Position numbers and translations under genes: made by a program
The notes under the pieces: generated by a model
Databases searched by the model: none
The model's input: only the letters and a program-made list of their open reading frames with translations
What the model was told of the DNA's origin: nothing
Source of the DNA: Anoxybacillus sp.
GTDB taxonomy: Bacteria > Bacillota > Bacilli > Bacillales > Anoxybacillaceae
Assembly (NCBI RefSeq): GCF_023512315.1
Contig: NZ_JAILZV010000015.1
Coordinates: 1 to 33,436 of the forward strand
Direction: 5' to 3'
Length of the DNA stretch: 33,436 bases
Shown: positions 18,301 to 25,358 of the stretch, one piece after another
Layout of the letters: the number at the start of each line of letters is the position of its first letter
How positions within the stretch are numbered: position 1 is the stretch's first letter

Positions 18301-19167
18301 TTACATAAATTCAGCCACAAGTTGATCGAATTTTTCTTTGCTTAACTGCAAATCTGCATCGACAAGCGGCGTTTGGCTATATCCGTGGACAAGATCTTGG
18401 TACGATTTTTGTTCTTTGTTTTGATAAATAAGCCCCGTAACGAGCCCTTTATGTTTCATCAATGTTTGCATTGCCATATCGCGATTCGATGGATCGTACC
18501 CTTCAATCGTATTCAAGCTCACTAAGTTTTCTTTAAACCAGTCGTACGTATTTACTTTATTGTACGTGACGCATGGGCTGAATACGTTAATTAGCGAAAA
18601 GCCTTTATGTTTAATCCCTTCTTCAATGAGCTGTGTCAGTTCTTTTAAGTCGCTCGAGAAGCTTTGCGCCACAAACGTTGCGCCTGCACTAAGCGCCATT
18701 TCCATAATCGAAAGCGCTGGTTCTACTGAACCTTGTGGCGTACTTTTTGTTTTAAATCCAACTTCGCTTCGCGGCGATGTTTGTCCTTTTGTTAAGCCGT
18801 AAATATGGTTATCCATGACGATGTACGTAATGTCGATGTTGCGGCGGATCGCATGAATCGTATGTCCCGTCCCGATCGCAAATCCGTCGCCGTCACCACC
18901 AGCGGCTATAACCGTTAAATCACGGTTCGCCATTTTTACTCCTTGCGCAATCGGCAATGCTCGACCATGAATGCCGTGGAATCCGTAGGAATGAATGTAT
19001 CCAGAAATCCGCCCCGAGCAACCGATACCAGAAACGATCGCTAGCTGATGCGGCTCTAAGCCAACGTTAGCCGCTGCCCGCTGAATCGCTGCTTGAACAG
19101 AGAAGTCACCGCACCCTGGACACCAGTTCGGTTTCACGTCATTACGAAAATCCTTAAACGTCGCCAT
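18301..19167 (-). CDS. korB: 2-oxoacid:ferredoxin oxidoreductase, beta subunit
   Basis: A 288-aa thiamine-diphosphate-binding subunit. The N-terminal NWCPGCGDFSV gives C16 and C19, GIGCSGR gives C50 and FSPCVTYN gives C199: the four cysteines that hold the [4Fe-4S] cluster in this family. GGDGDGFAIG with NHIYGLTKGQ is the TPP/Mg site. With KorA it oxidatively decarboxylates a 2-oxoacid (probably 2-oxoglutarate) to the CoA thioester and reduces ferredoxin. The ATG at 19165-19167 follows AAGGAGT and lies two bases after the korA stop; an upstream GTG/TTG-type extension overlapping korA is less likely. Confidence 0.94.
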   Translation of the reverse strand: MATFKDFRNDVKPNWCPGCGDFSVQAAIQRAAANVGLEPHQLAIVSGIGCSGRISGYIHSYGFHGIHGRALPIAQGVKMANRDLTVIAAGGDGDGFAIGTGHTIHAIRRNIDITYIVMDNHIYGLTKGQTSPRSEVGFKTKSTPQGSVEPALSIMEMALSAGATFVAQSFSSDLKELTQLIEEGIKHKGFSLINVFSPCVTYNKVNTYDWFKENLVSLNTIEGYDPSNRDMAMQTLMKHKGLVTGLIYQNKEQKSYQDLVHGYSQTPLVDADLQLSKEKFDQLVAEFM

Positions 19168-19169
19168 GA

Positions 19170-20906
19170 TTATAACAACTCCTTGCATTTTGTATAAACT
19201 TCATTTGGCAAGAACGGGTTGCCGTCGTATTTTAAGATGGTGCTAATTTTGTCTGCATGTCCGACATTCATTTTTAATAAGCTTGCCAATTGACCTGTTG
19301 CGTTTTGTTCGACAACGATGATTTTTTTCGCCGTTTGAACAAGCGGCAACATTTCCTCTGTCGGGAACGGGTGAACGAGGCGAATGTGCGCGTGATTCAC
19401 TTTTAATCCATCTAATTCAAGGCGCTCCATCGCTTCTTCAATCGCTCCACGCGTCGAGTTAAAACCGACGAGCAATACGTCTGCCTCTTCATGCTTGACT
19501 TGTTTATGAACCGGTGTATTAAATTTCAAATGTTTCAATTTCCGTAAACGTTTATCCATTTGCGCGATGCGGTTTGCGGCAGATTCAGACGGCTTCCCTG
19601 TTTCCGCGTGCTCCACCCCTGTGACGTGGTGAATGCCGTTTGGCGTTCCTGGGAGTACACGTGGCGAAATTCCATCTTCTGTCACTTCGTAACGTTTAAA
19701 GTTCTCTTTGTCTGGAAGTGCTGGAAGCTCACCTGTTACTAATTTGCCGCGACGAATTTCAATTTTATCGTATTCCAACGGTTCGACCGTTTGTTTTCCA
19801 AGCGAAAGCTGTAAATCAGATAAGACGATGACAGGGCATTGATATTCTTCTGCTAAGTTAAACGCTTCAACTGTATCATAAAACGCTTCTTGCACTGTGC
19901 TTGGCGCAATGACAATTTTCGGGATTTCGCCGTGCGTGCCGTAAATCATCGCCATCAAGTCCGATTGTTCTTGCTTTGTTGGCAATCCTGTACTTGGACC
20001 ACCACGTTGTGTATTAACGATGACTACTGGCGTTTCTGTCATCCCCGCAAGACCGATTGCTTCCATCATGAGAGAAAGCCCTGGTCCAGCGGACGCTGTT
20101 AACGTGCGCACCCCTGCATAGTTTGCGCCGATTGCCATCGTACAAGCAGCAATTTCGTCTTCTGTTTGAATAACGGCACCACCTAATGATGGTAGTTTTT
20201 TAATTAAATATTCCATAATTTCTGACGCTGGCGTAATCGGATAGGCAGCCATGAAACGTGCGCCACCTGCAAGCGCACCAAGCGCGATTGCATCGTTTCC
20301 GATCATGAACATCCGCTTTTTCCCGTCGGCTTTTTCAAGCTTCATCGTTTGGATGCTATCGCCAAGCTGTTCTTTCATAAACTGAGCGCCTGCTCGAAGC
20401 GCTTCCATGTTTTTCTCAACAACCTGTTGCCCTTTGCGACCGAAAATTTCCTCCACCACTTCTTGATAAACATCGATATCAAGGTCAAGCACGGCGCTAG
20501 AAGCACCAACAGCCACCATGTTTTTCATAAGCGACGTTCCTAAATTTGTTGCAATATCCGTAAATGGAACCGCATACAAAGTAACATTTGAACCTTCCGG
20601 AATCGTCGGGTTAAACTTCGCATCTGCAAGCACGATTCCGCCATCGCGAAGCTCGTGAAAGTTGAAGTCGATCGTTTCTTGGTCGAATGCTACTAATATA
20701 TCAAGATCATCCGCTACCGAACGAACTTGCGTTGTGCTGACACGAATTTTGTTGTTCGTATGTCCACCTTTAATACGGGAAGAAAAATGGCGGTATCCAT
20801 ACAAATAATACCCTAAGCGGTTCAAAGCAATGGAGAATATTTCCCCGGTACTTTCGATACCTTCCCCTTGTTGTCCTCCAACTTTCCATGAAAGTTGACT
20901 AATCAT
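19170..20906 (-). CDS. korA: 2-oxoacid:ferredoxin oxidoreductase, fused gamma-alpha subunit
   Basis: A 578-aa fusion. Residues 1 to about 185 form the gamma domain (GGQQGEGIESTGEIF, YRHFSSRIKGGHTN), and the alpha domain begins around GNDAIALGALAGGARFMAAYPITPASEIMEYL. The transketolase-C-like end (from about residue 470) completes the subunit. Gamma-alpha fusions with a separate beta are the normal aerobic Firmicute form. With KorB it gives a CoA-dependent oxidoreductase that yields reduced ferredoxin, parallel to the 2-oxoglutarate dehydrogenase step of the TCA cycle. ATG at 20904-20906 has GGGGTG upstream. Substrate (2-oxoglutarate versus pyruvate) is inferred from family resemblance. Confidence 0.94.
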   Translation of the reverse strand: MISQLSWKVGGQQGEGIESTGEIFSIALNRLGYYLYGYRHFSSRIKGGHTNNKIRVSTTQVRSVADDLDILVAFDQETIDFNFHELRDGGIVLADAKFNPTIPEGSNVTLYAVPFTDIATNLGTSLMKNMVAVGASSAVLDLDIDVYQEVVEEIFGRKGQQVVEKNMEALRAGAQFMKEQLGDSIQTMKLEKADGKKRMFMIGNDAIALGALAGGARFMAAYPITPASEIMEYLIKKLPSLGGAVIQTEDEIAACTMAIGANYAGVRTLTASAGPGLSLMMEAIGLAGMTETPVVIVNTQRGGPSTGLPTKQEQSDLMAMIYGTHGEIPKIVIAPSTVQEAFYDTVEAFNLAEEYQCPVIVLSDLQLSLGKQTVEPLEYDKIEIRRGKLVTGELPALPDKENFKRYEVTEDGISPRVLPGTPNGIHHVTGVEHAETGKPSESAANRIAQMDKRLRKLKHLKFNTPVHKQVKHEEADVLLVGFNSTRGAIEEAMERLELDGLKVNHAHIRLVHPFPTEEMLPLVQTAKKIIVVEQNATGQLASLLKMNVGHADKISTILKYDGNPFLPNEVYTKCKELL

Positions 20907-20942
20907 TTCTTACACCCCTTTAAATTCCATCGATTATCGCGT

Positions 20943-20981
20943 ATCGTTTACGATTATAAGTGTAACATTTTTCCGACAAAA
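20943..20981 (-). promoter_or_regulatory. korAB promoter with overlapping 12-bp palindrome
   Basis: A perfect -10 TATAAT at 20953-20958 on the minus strand; the best -35 candidates (TTTTGT or TTTGTC, 20975-20981) are weak. The palindrome ATCGTTTACGAT (20943-20954) overlaps the downstream edge of the -10 and could be a repressor site. Confidence 0.5.
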
Positions 20982-21009
20982 TCACTAGAATTTCACCTTG
21001 TGATTTGTG

Positions 21010-21040
21010 CAAAAATTTTAGCATATGGGAATATACTAAA
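21010..21040 (-). terminator. Probable terminator of the dipeptidase gene
   Basis: Stem TTTAGTATAT/ATATGCTAAA (one T-G pair; 21031-21040 with 21017-21026), loop TCCC, then ATTTTTGC on the minus strand, about 65 nt after the dipeptidase stop. Confidence 0.55.
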
Positions 21041-21102
21041 CGATTCCATTCTAGACCTATCGGAAAAAAAATGCAACCCTTTCTGTCAAAAATCGTTCAT
21101 AT

Positions 21103-22020
21103 TTATTGCGGCAAATGGTCATAAAAATTGCGAAAGAGGAAACGATCCACTGTTCTCGCTGCGTACCGTTTTTGCAGCTCGTTTACAAGCCTTTCATAGC
21201 CGCGAGTATTCTCTAGCCCAAGCGTCGTTTCATCGATGCCGTCAAAATCAGAACCGAACCCAACGTGCTGCTCTCCACCGAGCGAACACACGTGATCTAG
21301 ATGGCGAAGGACATCGGCAATGGAGGCGTCGTTCGCCGCTAAAAAATATGGGACGAATGTAATCCCGATCATGCCGTTTTTTTGGATTAGTGCGCGAATT
21401 TGTTCGTCGCGCAAATTGCGCGGATGTGGACATAGCGCGTAAGCATTTGAATGAGAAGCGATTGGGAATTCCGCCATTTCGACCGCATCCCAAAACGCTT
21501 TTTCCGATAGATGAGAAACGTCGGTCCATCGCTTCGCCGCGTTTAATTGCGCAATCACTTGTTTTCCGAAACGGGTTAGCCCCGCTCCTCGATCTTCCCA
21601 CGCACCGTCCGCGACAGCATTCGCCCAATTCCACGTCAACCCAACCGACATAACCCCGAGCCGAAGCAATGTTTTTAATTTGACAAGGTTTGTTCCTATC
21701 GCTTCACATCCTTCTAATGTCAGCATCGCACCAATTTCATTGTCTGCTAGTGCATCGATGTCCGCTTTCGTCTGGACGAATTTAACCGCTGGAAAGCGAC
21801 CGATGATATGCTCGAAAAATATATCGACCATTTCCAGCGCCACCGTAAACCGCGCTTCTTCCGGGATATATTCCGGGATATAAATAGCAAAACATTGTAC
21901 TTTGCTTTTTGTTTTTGCTAATGACCGGAACGTCACGTGAAGCTCTTGACTATCTGCAAACGACAGAGAACGATTTTTCCATAGTTTCATCAATGCATCA
22001 CAATGTGCGTCAAAAATCAT
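21103..22020 (-). CDS. Membrane-dipeptidase-like (M19) peptidase
   Basis: A 305-aa zinc dipeptidase of the renal-dipeptidase family. The metal ligands are visible: FDAHCD (H6, D8), TLEGCE (bridging E103), DVSH (H170) and ASHSN (H190), with GFGSDFDG (D258) near the end. There is no signal peptide or membrane segment, so it is cytoplasmic, as in other Bacillaceae members. It hydrolyses dipeptides, possibly with D-residues from wall turnover. ATG at 22018-22020 is preferred over the GTG at 22029, which lies inside the AGAGGTG ribosome-binding site. It lies between spoVS and korA; the mobile region 22159-25345 now separates it from spoVS. Confidence 0.92.
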   Translation of the reverse strand: MIFDAHCDALMKLWKNRSLSFADSQELHVTFRSLAKTKSKVQCFAIYIPEYIPEEARFTVALEMVDIFFEHIIGRFPAVKFVQTKADIDALADNEIGAMLTLEGCEAIGTNLVKLKTLLRLGVMSVGLTWNWANAVADGAWEDRGAGLTRFGKQVIAQLNAAKRWTDVSHLSEKAFWDAVEMAEFPIASHSNAYALCPHPRNLRDEQIRALIQKNGMIGITFVPYFLAANDASIADVLRHLDHVCSLGGEQHVGFGSDFDGIDETTLGLENTRGYERLVNELQKRYAARTVDRFLFRNFYDHLPQ

Positions 22021-22149
22021 GATGAACACCTCTATATTATTAAAATAAAACAGGCGTGTTGATTCACCAATAAAACCTAGTTGATATCACTCTATTTCTA
22101 GCTTTTCTCCCGAGTGGGCGTGTTATAGGATTCTGTCTTTTCAAGTAAA

Positions 22150-22158
22150 ATAACCTGT
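22150..22158 (-). other. Displaced 3' arm of the spoVS terminator
   Basis: ACAGGTTAT on the minus strand followed by TTTTACTT. It is exactly complementary to ATAACCTGT at 25359-25367, on the other side of the insertion. Together they would form a 9-bp terminator stem with a U-rich tail if the mobile DNA were absent. Confidence 0.6.
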
Positions 22159-22269
22159 GTCAACTACCCCCACTTAACTAACGTTTGAAGTGGGGGCTTG
22201 CAACTCCCCAGAAGTGCGAGCGGACTTCGTCCTCCTTCCTTGACTTGGGGTTGCATCAGGGTGGTTGAC
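22159..22269 (-). ncRNA. Putative TnpB omega-RNA (reRNA) scaffold
   Basis: Just downstream of tnpB and ending at the right end of the element. On the minus strand GTCAAC (22264-22269) can pair with GTTGAC at the very end (22159-22164). Within it TGCAACCCC (22247-22255) pairs with GGGG-A-GTTGCA (22199-22209), a small hairpin GGAC-GAA-GTCC spans 22222-22232, and the right-end hairpin is at 22167-22196. This is the position and style of omega-RNAs in IS605-type elements. The guide would be the flanking host DNA starting ACAGGTTATTTTACTT. Transcription is not shown, and the 5' end probably lies inside tnpB. Confidence 0.6.
22167..22196 (-). repeat. Right-end hairpin of the IS605-type element
   Basis: Perfect 9-bp stem CCCCCACTT/AAGTGGGGG with a 12-nt loop, matching the left-end hairpin stem at 25298-25328 in its CCCCCAC/GTGGGGG core. 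Confidence 0.8.
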
Positions 22270-22288
22270 GGCACCCCGACCACACAAG

Positions 22289-23401
22289 TCATGCTTGGGT
22301 GGTCACGCCATGATGGTACTCGATTCCCTTTTGGCGTAAGTTTAACGCCCCTACTCGATCATCGTTGGACGTATAGCCACATGCCTCACATATAAACGTA
22401 TGGATCTGTTTTTTGCGGTTGTTTTTATGGGTAAACCCACATGTCGGGCATTGCTGGCTCGTGTAAGCAGGATGAACGGCAAGGACGTGGCTGTCGTGTA
22501 GTCGTGCTTTATATTCAATGAACGAGCGGAGTTGAGCGAACGCCCATGTAAATCGTACATATCGGTCTTTTTTGCGAACGCACACCGTATCGTTGATGCC
22601 CGTCAAATCCTCTAGGACAAGCAAGCTATGCTTTCCTGCAAACTGAACAAGTGCCTTGCTGACACAATGATTGACATTGGTCATGAAACGGTTTTCTTGC
22701 CCGGCGATTTTCTTTAGCTTGCGTTTAGCGGATTTCGTGTTGCGTTGTTGGAGCTCTTTGCGAAGTCGGACGTATCGCGCTTTGACGTTCTGAATGTGAT
22801 TGCCCTTGATAAACAAATGACGGTCGCGTGAATCCACAGCGGTCACTAAAAAGCGCATCCCCATGTCCACACCGACAACGTTTTGATACACCGAAGGGGG
22901 ATGGATTACTTTTTTCGCTGCGACATGCAAGTAGAATTTGCCTTTTTTGTACACAAGGGTACCTGTACCAAACTCCCAAGAGCCATCGAAATAGCGTTCC
23001 TGCCCTTTTGTAAGAAAAGGCATTTTGATTCGTTTGTTTAGCGTGCCAATGCTCAGCTGTCCGTCTTTCGTAAACGAGTAGTCTCGATTGTACGAATATT
23101 GGAGTTTAGGCTTTTTAAACACCGCTAGCGTGCGTTCGCCCTTGGATTTCATGGACGCATAGACACCTGCGACAATGGTACACACATTACACGCCATTTG
23201 TGATTTTAGTCCAAACAACTCTCGCAAGTCTCGATACACCAAAACTTGCAGTTTCTTAAACGAAGAAAGCAGGTGTTGTTCGTATGCCACTTTCGATGCA
23301 AAGTTCAACGCTTGGTTCATCGCTTGCATCGTTTCCACGAGTTGAAGGTGTTGGGCTTCCGTTGGTAACAACCGAATTTTAGCGGTGACGACCATTTCCA
23401 T
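22289..23401 (-). CDS. tnpB: TnpB, RNA-guided nuclease of an IS605-type element
   Basis: A 370-aa TnpB, full length for the IS1341 group. RuvC residues appear intact: D179 in VGVDMGMR, E264 in VLEDLTG, and D348 in the C-terminal NDDRVGALN. A zinc ribbon CPTC/CEAC supplies C318, C321, C338 and C341. TnpB uses an omega-RNA from its own 3' end to cut DNA beside a short transposon-adjacent motif, which helps keep the element in place. ATG at 23399-23401 follows GAGGAGG by 8 nt; the GTG three codons earlier lies in that ribosome-binding site. No frameshift is seen. The IS110 insertion lies about 70 bp upstream and probably separates it from its original promoter. Confidence 0.93.
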   Translation of the reverse strand: MEMVVTAKIRLLPTEAQHLQLVETMQAMNQALNFASKVAYEQHLLSSFKKLQVLVYRDLRELFGLKSQMACNVCTIVAGVYASMKSKGERTLAVFKKPKLQYSYNRDYSFTKDGQLSIGTLNKRIKMPFLTKGQERYFDGSWEFGTGTLVYKKGKFYLHVAAKKVIHPPSVYQNVVGVDMGMRFLVTAVDSRDRHLFIKGNHIQNVKARYVRLRKELQQRNTKSAKRKLKKIAGQENRFMTNVNHCVSKALVQFAGKHSLLVLEDLTGINDTVCVRKKDRYVRFTWAFAQLRSFIEYKARLHDSHVLAVHPAYTSQQCPTCGFTHKNNRKKQIHTFICEACGYTSNDDRVGALNLRQKGIEYHHGVTTQA

Positions 23402-23442
23402 ACGTTTCACCTCCTCGTATAGTATGTTTAGAAAGATTTTTT

Positions 23443-23475
23443 AATCGAATTTCCAGTTGGATATGCTCCTTGACA
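23443..23475 (+). repeat. Copy 1 of a repeat flanking the IS110 element
   Basis: Starts AATCGAATTTCCA (23443-23455) and ends CCTTGACA (23468-23475). The same two blocks in the same order occur at 25162-25199, beyond the other end of the IS110 element. Confidence 0.6.
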
Positions 23476-23500
23476 ATCGTATATGCTTGAGTGATTTGCT

Positions 23501-23533
23501 CACGGGGGGAGGGGCGCGCCCCTCCCCCCCGTG
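23501..23533. repeat. Very GC-rich 33-bp inverted repeat at the IS110 left end
   Basis: CACGGGGGGAGGGGCG followed by its near-perfect complement (one extra C). It would form a 16-bp hairpin with almost no loop; G+C is far above the surroundings. It is not followed by a U-tract. It may be the first hairpin of the element's non-coding RNA or a block to transcription entering from the host side. Confidence 0.75.
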
Positions 23534-23534
23534 G

Positions 23535-23815
23535 ATCGCACCACATCGGGGTTGGACTTTTCGCGATGTTCTTGGATAATGATCTTGAGGATCATCGGGG
23601 ACACTCTTCTTCCTCCTGTAGCCTTGACTACTTGAAAAGTCTGTCTCCCCGGCTCCTGTTCGGACTTCTAACCCCGAGGCTCGACGTTGGCTTCCCATGC
23701 TGGAGGGAGCAGCTTCCAGGCAGCCCATGACCCAACGTGAGTTCTCATACGCGAGGGTGACTGGTCAACAGGCGCGATCCGGGGGCATCCCGAAGAGTCC
23801 TAACCCCACGATCCT
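23535..23815 (+). ncRNA. Putative IS110 bridge-RNA region
   Basis: Non-coding DNA upstream of the transposase, where IS110-group elements encode their bridge RNA. It shows a long-range stem (ATCGGGG...GGACT at 23543-23556 with AGTCC...CCCCACGAT at 23795-23811). Local hairpins are ATGATC-TTGAG-GATCAT (23579-23595), GGGGA/TCCCC (23597-23601 with 23646-23650) enclosing GTAG-CCTTGA-CTAC (23618-23631), and ACGTTGG/CCAACGT (23684-23690 with 23732-23738). The last encloses an internal loop with CCCATG on both sides capped by CTGGA/TCCAG. A stem, internal loop, stem arrangement is what guide loops look like. Exact ends and guides are unproven. Confidence 0.5.
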
Positions 23816-23836
23816 ACTAAGATTGGAGGTGATCTC

Positions 23837-25066
23837 ATGAAACTCTACGTCGGGATTGACGTGAGCTCAACGGACTTATACACGTGTATCATGGATCAAG
23901 AAGGAAACACGTGCGCCCAATTCAAGGTGGACAATCATCTCCTTGGCGCTACCTTCCTTCGCGATCAAATCCTCCTGTGGGCAAACAAGCGCCAACCATC
24001 CGAAATTCTCATCGGGATGGAAGCCACTTCTGTCTACAGCTGGCATCCGGCGATGTTTTTCCACCAACAGGAGGAGCTGAAGTCTTGGAATGTCAAGGTG
24101 TTTACCATCAATCCGAAGCTCATTCGCAAATTTAAAGAAGCTTACACCGACTTGGATAAAACGGACGGCATCGATGCGTGGATCATTGCCGATCGGCTAC
24201 GCTTTGGTCGCTTGAAAGTGACGGCTGTCATGCAGGAACAGTTTATCGCCCTTCAACGGCTCACGCGCATGCGCTATCATCTCGTCCACCAGCTGACTCG
24301 AGAAAAGCAGTACTTCCTCCAACACTTGTTTTACAAGTGCAGCTCGTTTACTCAAGAGGTAGACAGCTCCGTATTCGGACATGCCATCTTAGAGCTTCTT
24401 CTCGAGTCGTTTAGCTTAGACGAAATCAGTCAGGCGGACGTGCAACAGCTCGCTGACTTCTTGCGCCAGAAAGGACGCAATCGCTTTGCCGACCCGGAAT
24501 GCATCGCCAAGTCCATTCAAAAGGCGGCTCGTTCGTCGTATCGGCTTTCCAAGTGTGTCGAGGATTCCATCGACTTGCTTTTAGGCCTATCGATTCAATC
24601 CATTCGTAGCCTTCAAGCGCAAATCAAAGAGCTAGACAAAGCGATTACTCGCCATTTGGAAGGCATTCCAAATACGTTACAAACGATTCCTGGCATCGGA
24701 CCTGTTTACGCTGCCGGTATCTTAGCCGAAATTGGACAAATCGAGCGCTTTGACAACCAAGCCGCCTTAGCAAAGTATGCAGGTTTGACTTGGTCCAAGC
24801 ACCAGTCCGGTCGGTTCCAAGCAGAGGAGACTTCCCTCATTCGTTCCGGCAATCGCTATCTCCGTTACTACCTAGTGGAGGCTGCCAACTCGGTACAACG
24901 GCATGATGCGTCGTTTCGCGCCTATTACCGGAAGAAGTATGAGGAAGTACCAAAGCACCAACACAAACGAGCCCTCGTCCTCACCGCTCGAAAACTCGTG
25001 CGTGTGATCGATGCGCTGCTACGCAACGGTCAAATCTACACGCCAAGAAAGGGGGAAGATCGATAG
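23837..25066 (+). CDS. IS110-family transposase (DEDD recombinase)
   Basis: A 409-aa transposase, apparently intact. The N-terminal RuvC-like DEDD residues are D8 (VGIDVS), E62 (GMEATSVYSW), D110 and D113 (KTDGID), with the D-x2-D spacing of the family. A coiled-coil middle (about 230-275) leads to the C-terminal Tnp domain: LQTIPGIGPV, then KHQSG with the likely catalytic Ser324, then GNRYLRYYL. In characterised IS110 enzymes the DEDD and Ser residues form one composite active site directed by a bridge RNA pairing with target and donor DNA. ATG at 23837 follows TTGGAGGTGATCTC. Only plus-strand gene in the window. Confidence 0.95.
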   Translation: MKLYVGIDVSSTDLYTCIMDQEGNTCAQFKVDNHLLGATFLRDQILLWANKRQPSEILIGMEATSVYSWHPAMFFHQQEELKSWNVKVFTINPKLIRKFKEAYTDLDKTDGIDAWIIADRLRFGRLKVTAVMQEQFIALQRLTRMRYHLVHQLTREKQYFLQHLFYKCSSFTQEVDSSVFGHAILELLLESFSLDEISQADVQQLADFLRQKGRNRFADPECIAKSIQKAARSSYRLSKCVEDSIDLLLGLSIQSIRSLQAQIKELDKAITRHLEGIPNTLQTIPGIGPVYAAGILAEIGQIERFDNQAALAKYAGLTWSKHQSGRFQAEETSLIRSGNRYLRYYLVEAANSVQRHDASFRAYYRKKYEEVPKHQHKRALVLTARKLVRVIDALLRNGQIYTPRKGEDR

Positions 25067-25161
25067 GGGTATCGATCTAACTGATTTTGTATCGAAAACC
25101 AGTTAATGACATCATACAAGGCTGGGCTTCTTAAGTATTGCCTTTTTTCGGATCATCGGAC

Positions 25162-25199
25162 AATCGAATTTCCAATTTCGATGATTTTTCACCTTGACA
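25162..25199 (+). repeat. Copy 2 of the repeat flanking the IS110 element
   Basis: AATCGAATTTCCA at 25162-25174 and CCTTGACA at 25192-25199, as in copy 1. With the IS110 removed at GACAATCG the two copies become adjacent tandem units in the tnpB upstream region. Confidence 0.6.
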
Positions 25200-25297
25200 T
25201 ATTACCGCAGGACTTTTTCAGTATATATACAATTATACGATATATTACTGAAAGAATGAGCCGTTTTTCGTACGAAAAATAAAAAAGAGCAATTCCT
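25200..25297 (-). promoter_or_regulatory. Left-end leader of the IS605-type element with probable tnpB promoter
   Basis: AT-rich region with an imperfect inverted repeat (TTCAGTA at 25217-25223 and TACTGAA at 25246-25252), a perfect -10 TATAAT on the minus strand (25232-25237), and a 16-bp palindrome TTTTTCGTACGAAAAA (25264-25279). It points toward tnpB but is now about 1.8 kb away because of the IS110 insertion. Confidence 0.4.
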
Positions 25298-25328
25298 CCC
25301 CCACCTTCCCTTCACTTAGAGGTGGGGG
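25298..25328 (-). repeat. Left-end hairpin of the IS605-type element
   Basis: Perfect 9-bp stem CCCCCACCT/AGGTGGGGG with a 13-nt loop. Counterpart of the right-end hairpin; such hairpins are the Y1 transposase binding sites in this family. Confidence 0.75.
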
Positions 25329-25358
25329 ACTCCTTGCCTAATGCCGTTGAAAAGAAAA

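Larger units (their letters stand above)
23472..25166 (+). mobile_element. IS110-family insertion sequence nested in the tnpB element
   Basis: About 1.69 kb. The ends are proposed from the shared 8-mer GACAATCG at 23472-23479 and 25159-25166; IS110 elements make no classical target duplication or terminal inverted repeats, so this assignment is inferential. It has a long 5' non-coding region (about 360 bp), one transposase gene and a short 3' end, the IS110 (not IS1111) layout. It is in the orientation opposite to tnpB. Confidence 0.65.
22159..25345 (-). mobile_element. IS200/IS605-type (IS1341-like) element, interrupted by an IS110 element
   Basis: It contains tnpB but no tnpA (Y1 transposase) gene. 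The right end is set at 22159 by the hairpin plus TAGTTGAC typical of IS605-type ends. The left end is near 25345, beyond a matching CCCCCACCT/AGGTGGGGG hairpin (25298-25328). Removing the nested IS110 DNA leaves about 1.5 kb, a normal size for tnpB-only elements. Without a tnpA it would need a related Y1 transposase elsewhere. The left boundary is uncertain by about 15 bp. Confidence 0.7.

Noticed and set aside
23441-23728. Minus-strand 95-aa frame in the IS110 5' region
   Set aside because: Lies over GC-rich hairpins in a region expected to be non-coding, with no ribosome-binding site.
23472-25166. GACAATCG at both ends as a target-site duplication of the IS110 element
   Set aside because: IS110 elements do not make staggered-cut duplications. 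The repeat is better read as shared core and right-side recognition sequence.
22167-25328. CRISPR-like repeats from the CCCCCAC/GTGGGGG hairpins
   Set aside because: Only two copies 3 kb apart at element ends; no spacers or cas genes.
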